A stretch of 64,000 bases of DNA from Undaria pinnatifida (GCA_012845835.1 JABAKD010000025.1:31502314-31566313); one strand, 5' to 3'. Counted from the stretch's first letter, positions 22,015-32,584 are shown. The notes: a model not told the origin generated them from the sequence alone. A program made the numbers and translations.

Positions 22015-22247
22015 AAATCAGCCAGTCTATTACACCTTGAACTTGTCTCGCTGACGTTGTTTCTCTCTTCTTTACGGGCTTCGCTTGCTAGTCAGCAACA
22101 AGACAGACTGATCCAAGGTTCCCTTTGCTATACCATGACAAGTACAAGTAACCGCCCGCGTTGATATCATTGGTCAACGTGCAAAGACCCCCAAACTTCT
22201 TCCGTACATACAAAACCTTATTTTCTCGTGCCTCAATAATATTCTGC
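22015..22247 (-). repeat. Direct terminal repeat of the DIRS-order element, upstream copy
   Basis: It shares CCAGTCTATTACACCTTGAA, GCTAGTCAGCAACAAGACAG, ATTGGTCAACGTGCAA and CTTCTTCCGTACATACA with 16307-16544, in the same order and orientation. A hAT-like element begins six bases beyond its right edge. Confidence 0.88.
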
Positions 22248-22253
22248 TTTTGT

Positions 22254-23929
22254 CAGGGCTTTTCATGGGTCATGACCCGACTCGCGGGTCGGGTCAAGGC
22301 GGTTTCAAAACCTCGCGGGTCGGGTCGGGTCGGGTCGGGTCATTACATTTTAGAAGATCACGGGTCGGGTCGGGTCGGGTCAAGAGGTTTTCAAAATCCT
22401 GCGGGTCAGGTCGGGTCGGGTCAAGAGGTTTCAAAATCTCGCGGGTCGGGTCGGGTCATGACCCGCGAGATACGGGTCACTCCGCGGGTCAAGCCATAAT
22501 GACCCATGAGTTGTTTTGGGCTGGCCCGCGGGTCAAACCCGCGGATCTGGCCGGCTAATTCGCCTTTTTTAAACTTACACCTGAGAGCCACATTGATGCC
22601 GTTCAGGCGCCCCGCGGGTCGGGCCCGCGGGTCCGCCAATAAAATTAAAACGTTTCCGCTTCATGTCTCCCTCGTGCCGATGCTCCGACCATATGTCGTC
22701 ACAGCGTGCAGAACAATCACCAGGCAGTACCCCTAGCTACTCCTAACAAGGCATACAGCAGTGTGACGTGACGTACCTACTGAAGCCGTAACAACAGTAG
22801 AAATATTACGGTCATACCAGTACGCTATGTGACCAAATGTAAAAAGGCAAGGAAGGGCAGCCGTCGTCGAAGCAGCAGCAGCAGCACTGGCAGAAGCAAG
22901 CACCAGCAGCAGATCCCGAATTCTTGAGGATCGCAGCCCCTGCTGACAGACCCACCGCTCCAGTTGTGGGCTTGCTGCAGGAGGCGGCTCAGCTAGGCTG
23001 CTTGGCTGCTTGCCGGGGCTGGAGACTGCACAGATAGAATATAGAATCAGCAGTAGTAGTAACTAGCTCCAGAATTATATTACCAGCACGAAATGTGAAT
23101 AAGCGTCAAAAAATGCAAGAAGAGCAGCCGCGTTGTCGAAGCAGCAGCAACGCAAGCAGCAGCATCAGCAGCATCACAGCAGCAGAAGCACAGCAGCAGC
23201 AGCAAGCACTAGCAGCAGACCCCGGATTCTCGCGGATCGTAGCCCCTGCTGACAGACCCACCGCCTCAGTTGTGGGCGGGCTGCCGGAGGCCGCTCGGCT
23301 AGGCTGCTTGCCGGGACCGGAGATTGCACTTATAACTTATAACTAGCTCGCTCGTCGGGTCGCTCGTCGGGTCGACCCGGTGGTCTAGCGGTACGGGCAT
23401 GTCCATGCATGTGGGTTGCGGCGTATTTCCTATTTCTCGCGCGCACACCACATGACATGATCATCAGCTGCAAACAATGCCGGTAAAAAACGCAGAGAAC
23501 ACGATATACTGGGAAATGTACGAGGGACTAAGGACCAACCAACCGACCGAGGTATACATGCTTTGATCCGTGACTTTTTTACTTTGACCCGTAAGAAATG
23601 TCACGGGTCAAGTTAACGAGACCCGCAAGACGACCCGGATGTCGCGGATCACCCGGATTGTCGCGGGTCGGGTCGGATCGGGTCAGGACGATTTAAGAAA
23701 AAACGCGGGTCGGCTCGGGTCGGGTCAAGACGTCTCGAAACTCTCGCGGGTCGGGTCGGGTCAAGACGTCTCGAAATTCTGGCGGGTCGGGTCGGGTCGA
23801 ATCGGGTCAAGACGTGTCGAAACTCCCGCATCTTGGGTTGGGTCAGCTGACCCGACCCGACCCGACCCGACCCGACCCGACCCGACCCGACCCGACCCGC
23901 GATATTTGATCCGACCCGTGAAAGCCCTG
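22254..23929. mobile_element. Non-autonomous hAT-like element with terminal CGGGT repeats
   Basis: The ends are inverted repeats: CAGGGCTTTTCATGGGTC on the left and the complement of GACCCGTGAAAGCCCTG on the right. CTTTTGT flanks both sides directly (22247-22253 and 23930-23936), a 7-bp target duplication close to the 8 bp typical of hAT. Many CGGGTCGGGT units lie inside each end, inward-facing on the left (22280-22480) and their complement on the right (23850-23900), with another block at 23640-23815. hAT elements such as Ac carry short repeated transposase-binding motifs just inside their ends, so these may be binding sites. No transposase is encoded. The middle contains a duplicated CAG-rich segment. 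Confidence 0.75.
22838..23345 (+). repeat. Tandem duplication of a ~245-bp CAG-rich unit
   Basis: Two adjacent units (about 22838-23080 and 23081-23345) each contain CAGCCG(T/C)..TCGAAGCAGCAGC, a CAG run, then CCCCTGCTGACAGACCCACCG, CAGTTGTGGGC and GGCTGCTTG. A short frame reads through the second unit, but nothing suggests a real product. Confidence 0.75.
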
Positions 23930-24160
23930 CTTTTGTTTTCTTTTTTTTTTCAGAAAAGTTATGGCCGCTGTTGTATTAATTCGGGTCGTTGTATCGATCA
24001 TATGTTCTGAACAAAAGAAAAGAAAAAGGCGAGTCTCACGTTTGTCGCTTGGTGCATGTGATCAACACCGTGTCAAAAAATCACATCCTCACATGTAAAG
24101 TTGAGCTGGGCATCGCCAATTTAATTCGAAATCAGCACCTTGGCTGGCCTAGCTCGTATG

Positions 24161-24295
24161 TAAAGTAATACACCATCAGCTGTGAGATCGATATTCCACA
24201 AATTCCTGGCCATAGGACACATAGCACGACTAGGATTACGTGCTACCTACGAGTACGTGATATCGGCACCAGGTACCTGGTGTATGGATGGTGTA
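24161..24295 (+). repeat. Dispersed repeat, uninterrupted copy of the palindrome-array target
   Basis: ATCAGCTGTGA(G)ATCGAT, TTCCACAAA, GGCCATAGGACACAT, TACGTGCTACCTAC and GATATCGGCACCAGGTACC run in order here. In the 14.3-15.5 kb copy the same landmarks are split, with about 1 kb of palindrome array between TCCACAAA and GGACACAT. Confidence 0.75.
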
Positions 24296-24539
24296 TCCTT
24301 CGTGGTTTACAGAGGGAGCTATGTGTTAGGGTTATGGCAGCTGTTCGTACTTGCAGTAGCACTGCAACAGTGATAGTCGCGTTGGGCAATGCAAGGGTAG
24401 TAGGCTGGCGTGTGTTGCGGCAGGCACGCGTGCGTTGTGGCAGGCACAGCAACAGGATGAGCAATGCCGCGGGGTGGAGCTCGGTTGAGGTGGACACCAA
24501 CATTCTATCGTTGGTTCTTTTACCCAGGAGTGCGTTGCG

Positions 24540-25430
24540 CCAAGCATGGAGCTATCGACGGTGGACCTCAGCCTGGCGATAGGCCTGCGAATGCTAGCAA
24601 GGGGTTCCTACCTGGATATCGAACCGAGGTTTGGCATTTCACAGTCCACGGTTTTCACCATCATGGGGAAGGTCGTCGACGCGATCAACAACACCCCTGA
24701 AGTCGGCCCGTTCTTCTTTTCGCAGACAGACGAAGAGTGACGTTTTTTTGTCGCGGGATTGGAGGTGAAGGTACGTGTACTATTAATTCATCATCAACCT
24801 GTCACCGCATCAGTAGCCTACGGCGTAGATATGCAAGCTGCACATAAGAGAGTGGAGTCTATAGAGTTGTTTTCCGGAGGCACGCCTGCTTATTTCTTCG
24901 GGAGGAACCTTGGTTCTGGCGTCCTGATGTGCCCCCCTCTGAAGTACGCCTCCCCGGCCCTGTTCTTGTTCGTCCATACGTCAGGCCAGGAGCATCAGCT
25001 GAACCTTCCACCATGTTGTGTCTGCCACAGATGGTCTGTTGATCAAGATGGAATCGCCGCCTGCAAAGAGCACCTCCAACATCGTATCGTGTTTCCCAGG
25101 CAGCAAGACGGGATCTGGCTTTAACGTACAGGCAACGTGCGATGCCAACTATCGCTTCTGCAGCGTGTCGATCATCGCTCCGGGGCCAGCGAACGATTGG
25201 TCGGCGTGGACCTGGCAAACTATGCGCCTTACAGACAGGTACCACATCATCACGGATGCGGCGTACCCAATGAGCGAGGAGTTGCTCACGCCGTACCCCG
25301 GAAAAAGCTTGCCAAATGACCAGGACCTCTTCAACATCCACCTCAGCCAGCTGCGGGTGAAGATCAAACAGTCGTCAGCATCCTCGTGTCAACGTGGGGC
25401 ATTCTGTGGAGGCCCCTCAGTGTAGGGTTC
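24540..25430 (+). pseudogene. PIF/Harbinger transposase, degenerate
   Basis: The N-terminal part (from about 24546) reads LSLAIGLRMLARGSYLDIEPRFGISQ, the helix-turn-helix region typical of Harbinger transposases. After a stop near 24738 and frame changes, the catalytic region appears at 25018-25425: DGLLIKM with the first aspartate (25030-25032), FNVQATCDANYRF, then IITDAAYPMSEELLTPYPG with the second aspartate (25255-25257). The third acidic residue, expected in the RIxIEQ-type motif, is lysine (25366-25368). A DDE enzyme with that change should not cut DNA. The matching Myb-like partner gene and terminal inverted repeats were not found. Confidence 0.82.
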
Positions 25431-26115
25431 GCAGCCCGACCTAACCTGATCGTCACCTCCTCGCACCTGCGCAACTTCTGCCGTGATGAGCAAACCAAAG
25501 TGGTCGCGGTTGAAGAAGAAGACTAAAATATAGGAAAAGGGGCGAATCCTGCTGTTGACGGGCGGGGTTCTGCTCCCTGCGTACAAGAGTGCGGTCCAAC
25601 CGGCAGGCCTAGCCGCCAAACCCACGCGAAGCGGCGAAACTCCCAGGCGATCAGCGATCACTGCGCGTTTGGCTTACAACAGTCAGTTTCGCCCGAGGGA
25701 GAATATTTTCAGGAACACCTAGATTACTACGTGTAGTATAATGCGTAGGTAGAGAGTTCGTCGGCATCCGAGCGTTGTACGGCGGGGTTAATTGTGCGGT
25801 ATAAGGAGGATGGGAGGTGTACCGGAGTATATACTATTGTAGATGGACGTGGTAGTCGTCAACGGGTAGGCGTTGGGCTAGAGAGAAGACGAGTGTCAAC
25901 CGTGGTGATGAACGTCTGATGACATGGCCTTATTAATACTGAGGGTGGCTTTGGTTGTTTAATTCAAGACGTCAATCTGGCCGCGTGGTTCTGCTCATTC
26001 CAGGTCGTACGTTCGAAGACAGCTGCCTATACCCCCACCCCCCCCACCCAGTTATTAAAGTTTTCTATCGCCAGGAACAAGGACTAACCCCCCCCCCCGA
26101 TCTTGGTTTGTATAT
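25431..26115. other. No recognised gene; poly-C runs near 26033 and 26087
   Basis: Mixed sequence following the Harbinger remnant. No repeat partner or domain is visible. Confidence 0.4.
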
Positions 26116-26340
26116 TTTGTGTTTTTCGTGAGAGTACCCCGGTGCAGCCGGCCCTCGTTTCGACATTTGAGAATAGGAGTGCAGGGTGTTGGCCGTTGAG
26201 TGTCAGAAACGACCCCCGCTCTTATCATTTTTTCAAATCCTGTCTGACGAAGCAGTGGACGGTGTAAGTTTGCGGTTTTTCGTGAGAGTGCCAAAGTGCA
26301 GATTGCTCGCTAATTTTTTGTTTGAATAGGAGTGCAGGGA
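26116..26340 (+). repeat. Imperfect direct repeat just 5' of the gypsy remnant
   Basis: TTTTTCGTGAGAGT, a (G/A)GTGCAG segment, and then GAATAGGAGTGCAGGG occur twice, about 153 bp apart (26125-26190 and 26277-26340). The gypsy coding sequence begins directly after the second GAATAGGAGTGCAGGG. Confidence 0.7.
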
Positions 26341-27165
26341 GTTGTCGTGTTCGATTCCGACCCGGCAGCGCATGTTCGGACGATTGGCTCCCTCTTCGAA
26401 CGCCTTCGAAAGCACAATCTCAAGCTTTTCCCCTCGAAGGCGCGACTGGGCGCCACCGATGCGAACTTTCTAGGCCACTCCATTTCTCCAGCAGGCCTAC
26501 GCCCAAATGTGGAAATAGTGTCAGCAGTGACCATTATGCTGATGCCCACAGACGTTAAGCAGGTGCGCACACTCATGGGTGGTGTCAGCTATTACCGCAA
26601 TTGTTTGCCCGACTTATCTCGATGAGGCTTCGTCCGATTACCGTGCTCTTTCGGAAGGGGGTTAAGTTTGCGTTCACGCCTACTTTGGAGAAGTTAGTGC
26701 GAGAAAATATGACGGAGCTCACGACTCCCCCGGTCCTCGTTTTTCCTGATTTGGAAGGCCGTCGCCGACGGCACATGCCCGTTTCACGTGTACTGCGACG
26801 CCTGAATCAACGGGTTCGGAGTCGTTCTCGAGCAGGAGCAGACGGACGGCTCCAAAAATTATCGCGTACGTCAGACGAGCTACGCTCGACTCGGAAAGGC
26901 GTTGGACTCCTCTCGATTTGGAGGCTGGGAGCATCGTCTGGACCTCAAGCACCTTCGCGGCTCTCTGTGGGGCACCAAGTTCCAAATACTCTCCGACCAC
27001 AAGGCTCTGTAAAGCATAGGCAAAGTGGGAAACCACAACACCCGAGACCAGAGAAGGCTCAAGTTCCTCACCGATCCTCGAATACCGAAAAGGAAGCGCA
27101 AACGGCCACGCTGATTCCACGTCTCGCTTGCCGGGGCCTGCCACGGAACACGACGGCAATTGTTC
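26335..27165 (+). pseudogene. gypsy reverse transcriptase C-terminus and RNase H
   Basis: It opens with GVVVFDSDPAAHVRTIGSLF, then NLKLFPSKARLGATDANFLG and LMGGVSYYRNCLPDLS, the thumb and connection of Ty3/gypsy reverse transcriptases; the YxDD catalytic box is lost. RPITVLFRKGVKFAFTP follows in another frame. RNase H is seen as FHVYCDA, then an in-frame TGA, NGFGVVLEQEQTDGS, LDLEAGSIVW, LRGSLWGTKFQILSDHKAL and, after a further shift, YRKGSANGHAD. At least four indels or stops interrupt it. Confidence 0.85.
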
Positions 27166-28035
27166 GACGAATTTCACCCTTGTTGAGGATAGTGGCATAT
27201 ACCTCATAAGGGCTTGCGGGCTGTACACTCCTTCTTCTCCGATTCCACGTGTCGGGGTGAGTGAGCTAATGCCCCGTACCGAAAATGTTGCCTTGGGTAG
27301 GCTTCCTCTAACCCTTGCCGACTTTTACAATTTTCGCACACACGGGCCACGTATGTGGCTTGACAACTTCCCTACTCCTTCCATGAGATTCGTCGATCGT
27401 GTTTCTGCACCCACCGCCACCGTCGATAGCTCTCCTAGCAGGGGGGAGGGGCTCGCGTGCAGACGACTACGACCTCGCTTCGGTTTTTGTTGTACCCACC
27501 GTGACCAACGAGCACTCCACAGAAGCCGCGGCTGCAACGACGTCAGTGGCCCAACCGATTCCTTCCCGGAGCTCGGTACAAGGGACTGACCAAGTAGAGC
27601 CCACGGGCCCGACCGCGCCCGTCTCTACCACACCTGACGTTCCGGCACCCAGACGATGACGCCTTTTTCAGACCGCATATCCACTCGGACGCGCCGGCGT
27701 TCAGCGACAGCAGCTGGTAGGGCACGCCCTGCTGTCGACTATGGCTTCGGGCTCATCGGGGCCCCCCGGCCATCTTATAAACGATTACATTTCCTGCGCG
27801 AACTCGACGGCCACGGCCGGCCCCGCCCGCCGCTGCGACCTCTACTCTTGCCGACCCACCGGCCCGCACGGTACCATTCCCGTCCGACCACGAGCACGCG
27901 GAGGCATTTGGGAACTCCTCTCCTATGGCTTACGCTTTCTCCTGGTGACACGCCGACTACACCTACAAGGTCGGACGCCCTCGACGACGCTGCTAAATTG
28001 TGGTTCGCGAATTCCGTCGCGCGTTATTCGGATGC
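27166..28035 (+). pseudogene. gypsy Pol linker, strongly decayed
   Basis: This lies between RNase H and the integrase zinc domain. It is GC-rich with overlapping open frames on both strands and no recognisable motif. I assign it to the gypsy element by position only. Confidence 0.45.
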
Positions 28036-28039
28036 AGAT

Positions 28040-29480
28040 TGTAAGAGCGAACAGCGCGCAGAACAGACGTGACATACCACGATACGTTACATCTCTATCG
28101 GCCGGCCGTCGGCCTTGCCACCCGACTTCGTCGCATGCTCCCTCTCGCGGAAGCATCCCTCCCTCTCAGACATTCAGGAGCTGGGTAAGGGTCGACTACA
28201 TTCAACCGACGACGACCTCGTCCTACTCGTCCGTAACCCGACACTGCCGCCAACAAGGTCTGACAAACCCAACTCTGTGGAGCGAGTTGCCCGCGTGCTT
28301 AACGACGAGCCAGTTCGCATCTACGTTCCCCTGCTCATGCTCCCGTGGAACATGCAAGCTTGTCACTCGACGGCCTCTTGTCACCATGGCACCACGCGCA
28401 CGTTGCGCATGCTGGGGCGTTTTTATTGGTGGATTGGCATGATTGTGTGCACGCGGTGGTGGCGTCACCACACATGCGCGGAAAATCCCACGGCTGACTG
28501 TCCGATGGCCCATCATCACAATGCGTCTGCCGAAAGGTCCAGGTGTCGCCGTCAATGTTGACTACGTCGGCCCCCTGCAGGTCACACCACGTGGCAACAC
28601 CTACATGCTGCTGTTCACCGATCGATTCAGTCGTCGGGCCGACATGTTTTCCGTCACTGCCGCTGATTATACCGCGGAGGGTACAGCCTATACCTTGGTA
28701 AACCAGTATATCCTCTTGTAAGGGGGGGCTGTGTACCATACTTTCGGACAACGGTCTGCAGTTCTGCTCCAAACTCTCACATGCTGTATATCAGCTCTTG
28801 GGTTTGCACAAGCTTGCTACAAGCTCCTATCATCCTCACTGTAGCGGGGGCGTTAAGCGGGTAAACCACACTATTGCCCGAGTGCTGGCTATGGTCGTCA
28901 GTGAGCGACAAGACGATTCACAATTGCACCTGCCCGACGTAGAAATCGATTACAACAAATCCGCCAGCGCGGCGACATGTTTCGACATGTCTAGCGCCCA
29001 ACGAGGTCCACATGGGCAGACTCTCACGGCTCCTCCCGACGGTTTTCGACCACACACAAGTGTCGTGGGACACCCGAGGCATGGCCGTGACCACCTGGCC
29101 TATTGCGACTTGGCCACCGACCGGCAAAACCGCACGAACGACATTGTCCGTGCACACCACGCCTTCACCGATTCCCGTGTAAACAGCAGAAACTCCGCCT
29201 TCACCGACGCGCTGCGTCCAGCACCTAACTTCGCTGAGGGTGGTAGGGCATGGGTGTACAATTTTGCTTCCACCATCCGCCAGGGTGTAAAGGCGAACAC
29301 CGACGCTAAAGTACTCAAGGACAAACTCGCTCTTTACTGGACGGGCCCGGACAAGGCCCTGGCCGTCGGTCCCTGCTCCGCCGCCGAGACCTCGGACGGT
29401 TCGCCGCTCGGGAGCAAACCCCGTTATTTGGATCTTCATTCCGACCTGCCCGTTCGGACGCACGTCGGCGTGTGGTAATC
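28040..29480 (+). pseudogene. gypsy integrase
   Basis: An H2C2-type zinc region appears near 28355-28470 (ACHSTASCHHGTTRTLRMLG, then RFYWW). The catalytic core follows: VNVDYVGPLQ with the first aspartate (28560-28562), LLFTDRFSRRADMF, LSDNGLQFCS with the second (28747-28749), then SSYHPHCSGGVKRVNHT. Where Ty3/gypsy integrases have glutamate in the GxxERxN motif, this one has lysine (28855-28857, AAG). Downstream HLAYCDLATDRQ and FAEGGRAWVYN match the C-terminal integrase region. A stop at 28719 and a frame change lie between the two aspartates. Integrase activity is therefore excluded. Confidence 0.87.
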
Positions 29481-30210
29481 GGGCGCTGCGAATCCCGTGC
29501 CAACCCCCACGACAGCGGGGACATGCCCAAATACCTACCGGCGGGGATGACGCAGTATGTGCTCAAGGAATGTTCAGAGAAGTCCTCGCCGTACTACGTC
29601 AATCAAGACGACGTCTCGATTCCCCTCCACCGGCTTGGGGTGGAGCAGATTACCATAATCGGTCGGTACGGGGGCGAGGTGGCTTCATCGTGGTGGTGTA
29701 CAAGACGATCTGGGCGGGACTCTCCGAACCTTCCTGGGAGCGGAAAATGGACGTCCACCTCTCCCGCTCCCACATCGTCCGATATTGGGCGAGATCCCCA
29801 GACCAGCACCGCCAAACCAACCTCATGTACCGCCGAGTGCAGATCCGGTCGGCACAGCGTGAGCTCCCCCGCAAAAACGGGGAACGGTTTCTAGCGCCGG
29901 GCTACGGCTGTGATCCCCGCGCCAATTGGCTCCGTCGGTACCACGACACAGACCTTCTTAGGGCGACCCACTTTGGACGCAAGGGAGACGATGGGTTTAG
30001 GTGGTTTAGAAAAATCAGCGCGAGCACTACCGAGGACAAGGTATAACTGGTCCGCTTTTTTGACGACCCGGGACCGATTGAACTTCCTCTTCCCCCGGCG
30101 CGCCACACGACCTCGACAGGAGCCGTACGAGGCTCTTGATTCTTGCAAGTTCACGTTGCCATTGCGTTTCCACGGGGAATCCAACGTAACGTAGACAAGT
30201 CTCGAGGCGC
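29481..30210 (+). pseudogene. gypsy C-terminal chromodomain-like and Tudor/SH3-like region
   Basis: About 29520-29640 encodes MPKYLPAGMTQYVLKEC and QDDVSIPLHRLGVEQI. In the next frame GRGGFIVVVYKTIWAG, LSEPSWERKMDVHLSRSHI and VRYW (29665-29800) form a chromodomain-like fold pattern: a hydrophobic strand, W-x-G, E-P-x-W-E and a terminal I-x-x-Y-W. Farther on, WLRRYHDTDL, FRWFRKISAST and YLVRFFDDPGPIELPLPP resemble a small barrel of the Tudor/SH3 type. In chromoviruses such domains can direct integration to particular chromatin. The Tudor-like call is inference from the pattern only. Frameshifts and a stop near 30043 interrupt it. Confidence 0.65.
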
Positions 30211-30401
30211 GGCCGTGGCCAGTTGACTTCCATGTCGCCACCGCTCCCCGATGGTTCTATAATTTTGTGGTTATGAGGTTTGAGTCTTTGTCTTTGGGTT
30301 GTTTGTAGTGTCCTGAGGGTCTTCGTCAGATTTGGAGCGGTTCTTGCCAATATTTGTTCTGTTTCAGTCCTGCCAAACCCCCTGCTCATTGCCGAGTAGG
30401 A
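30211..30401 (+). other. Untranslated segment before the gypsy 3' LTR
   Basis: Non-coding sequence between the Pol remnant and the LTR. No clear polypurine tract is seen; ATTGGGG at about 30401 is the best candidate. Confidence 0.4.
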
Positions 30402-31376
30402 TTGGGGCAAAACGACGCTGTTTGAGGAGCAGGGCTGTCGCCTCTTCCTCATTGTTCAATTTCGCCCTGCCGACGCCCTCATCATCCCAGAGCCGGGTGG
30501 CGACCAAGGTACGCTGTTCGCGCGTAACGTGGTACGGGGCTATTATCGGGTCTGTGCGTCATATCTGATCTTTTGTGCGTTGTATTTATTCTACTTTGTT
30601 TTTTCGATCTAACGCTTCCCCCTTAGCGGTGCTGTAGGTGTTGCCAGTTTCCATCCCGGGTATTTGTCGTTTCCTCGTCTAATCCCCCCCATGCCGATGG
30701 CCTGCGGGAGATTTTCGCAGGATTACTCCCTTGTGTTTACGCCTGTGTTTCCTCTGCATATCGACGAGGGCTCGCCTCGCCATTGTACCTCATCTGTGGT
30801 TGTTACCGCAGAGCCTTTCCTGTCCCCCCCCACCACATCGGCGGTATGCGGCAGGTTCTAGAGCCTTTTCTGCCCCCCCCGCCACACCGGCGGCACGCGG
30901 CAGGTTGTTGATGGGTGAACGGTTGCCTTGTTGTAGGGTCTGCGTTTCTTTCAACGGACTTTCTCCACGTGTTCCTCGCTCCATAGCCAAACCGTTAGAG
31001 GTATGGGAGTGGGTTTCGAGGAGCCGCATCTTCCGCTCATGGCCTAGTTCGTAGAACCGAAGTTTCCCCGAATCTCCCATATTTCTGCATATGCGACTTA
31101 TCAGGGTGGGCTAGTGTTGAGATGCGGCCTCGAAAGGCGTGTAATAAGCCGAATTTGAGATCGTTTGGATAGGTTTGGTAGAATAAGGTGGGCGTTTTTT
31201 ATTCGGGAAATTATTTAGTAGATCGGAGGCACCTGCCTCCGAAGTCAGAACAGAAGCTATCTGGGGCCTTGGTGGAATGGAATAAAGCTAAACCTCTACG
31301 AAGACAAAGAAAGTGATTACTCTCCGAGGGCCTGCTCAATTGGCAAACCTGCAGGGGGCACTCTGTGTCCCCACCT
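30402..31376 (+). repeat. 3' LTR of the gypsy element
   Basis: From AAAACGACGCTG to CTCTGTGTCCCCACCT this segment matches 41046-41987 in order and orientation. Landmarks include GCAGGGCTGTCGCCT, TTGTTCAATTTCGCCCTGCC, GACGAGGGCTCGCCTCGCCAT, TTCTGCATATGCGACTTATC and GATCGGAGGCAC(C/G)(T/C)GCCTCCGA. The CGGAGGCA...TGCCTCCG part can form a hairpin. The exact ends could not be fixed. Confidence 0.8.
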
Positions 31377-31477
31377 ATAACCTCACAGTTATGTGATACC
31401 CTGTTCATATTTGCTATATACCCGCTCCTCTCCCCTCGCCGGTCATAAGAATACAGGATATCAATATGCACAATAAA

Positions 31478-31700
31478 CTGATGCCTTCAACAGTCGTCGT
31501 CAGATTGTGTCCCCCTCAAAAACAATTTTTCACTTGACGTCCACCGATTTATTAAGATCACCTTGTTAACCCTGCTAGGAGTCGCCGACATATACCCTTA
31601 ACGAGCGTGCACACCCACTAATACGCGCCATCAGATTACCGTACACAGCGTTCAAAGATAGCTTCGACGAGATCTTCGATCTCACAGATGGAGCAAGGGA
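31478..31700 (-). repeat. Foldback family member, strongly diverged end
   Basis: It shares GTC..CAGATT(G)TGTCCCCCTCA, GAGTCGCCGAC.TATA, CTTAA.GAG and TTCGACGA.ATCTTCGATCTCACAG with the better copies at 36.1-36.3, 44.5 and 58.5 kb, in the same orientation as those. Confidence 0.6.
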
Positions 31701-32584
31701 ACCCGGGGATTGTGATAGCATACACCTCACATCAAAAACAGTCAGGATGGAAAACTGACTGGAGCGCTGTGATCTGGGGACAATTTAGGGAGGGAGGTCT
31801 CTGAAACAAGGTGATATCAAATTGGTAAAAAAAATAAAAAACATGATACATTCTAACACGTCATGCAATCACAGTGCTGCGGTTAGTTATCTATTCTGAT
31901 CATTCCAGGTGGTGAGGTGTCGTAAGGTGACTGTCGTGGCGCTAGTAACCTTTGAGATGTTCTTACCCCACAAACCATAACAGGTAAAGTACCAAATCCA
32001 TTTCGACTCTTGACGTGGTCCGCACATTTCTTCTCATGTTTTCCAGAACGTGCGGCAAAGCCACGCTCGGGTTGGAGCTTTATCCAGGGTGAGGCGTGGG
32101 GTTCAATTTTAAGTTGGAGTGATGTTGGGTCAACGCCCACGCGTGATTTGACAAAATATCAACACCCAAAAACTAAAAAAGTCAGCATCAAAAACTCAAC
32201 GAAATGATATAAAACCTTCTTGTACATTTTATTTCGAGGCTTCAACCCTAGCCTTGCGAAGTGTTTCTATTCAACCCACACAGTGTGGCAAAATAATGAA
32301 TACATCCATTGTCAAACTATGAGCAGTAACGGTATACTACGTGTATTATGATACCACTACAACCCATAAGTGTCAAGGTTGGTCGTTGTTTTTATCTTCA
32401 GGCATAAATATGCATTTAACCATACTTGACGAAAGCCGTGAGGGGGAACATTAAAATTCCTAAAAATCCCTCGCAACTTCGTTTTGAGCCCCCCGAAGCA
32501 GTTTCTCGGCGTATATCAATACGTATTTCGGACATGCACAACAGCCCCCCGCCCCCTCAACCACTGCCAGCTAATATGTACTTG
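31701..32584. other. No recognised gene
   Basis: AT-rich non-coding sequence. I see no domain, repeat partner or terminal repeat. Confidence 0.45.

Larger units (their letters stand above)
16307..22247 (-). mobile_element. DIRS-order (tyrosine recombinase) retrotransposon, degenerate
   Basis: Reading the minus strand from high to low coordinates gives a Gag-like region, reverse transcriptase, RNase H and then a tyrosine recombinase in place of an integrase. That gene set defines the DIRS order of retrotransposons. The unit lies between two ~235-bp direct repeats (22015-22247 and 16307-16544). No DDE integrase or aspartic protease motif was seen. Many stops and frame changes show it is dead. 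The second, split repeat pair expected of Ngaro-type elements was not found, so the subgroup is uncertain. Confidence 0.85.
26335..31376 (+). mobile_element. Ty3/gypsy chromovirus-like retrotransposon, 5'-truncated and degenerate
   Basis: The order is reverse transcriptase C-terminus, RNase H, integrase, chromodomain-like region, Tudor/SH3-like tail, then a ~975-bp 3' LTR. This is Ty3/gypsy order with the chromodomain placement of chromoviruses. Gag, protease and the N-terminal half of the reverse transcriptase are missing, and no 5' LTR was found upstream. The coding parts are scattered across frames with many stops. A related solo LTR lies at 41.0-42.0 kb. Confidence 0.85.

Noticed and set aside
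16307-22247. Ordinary LTR retrotransposon (gypsy or copia) between the direct repeats
   Set aside because: The reverse transcriptase and RNase H motifs (DAYRQV, terminal ADSISRW) and the downstream tyrosine recombinase pattern fit the DIRS order, and no DDE integrase or protease was seen.
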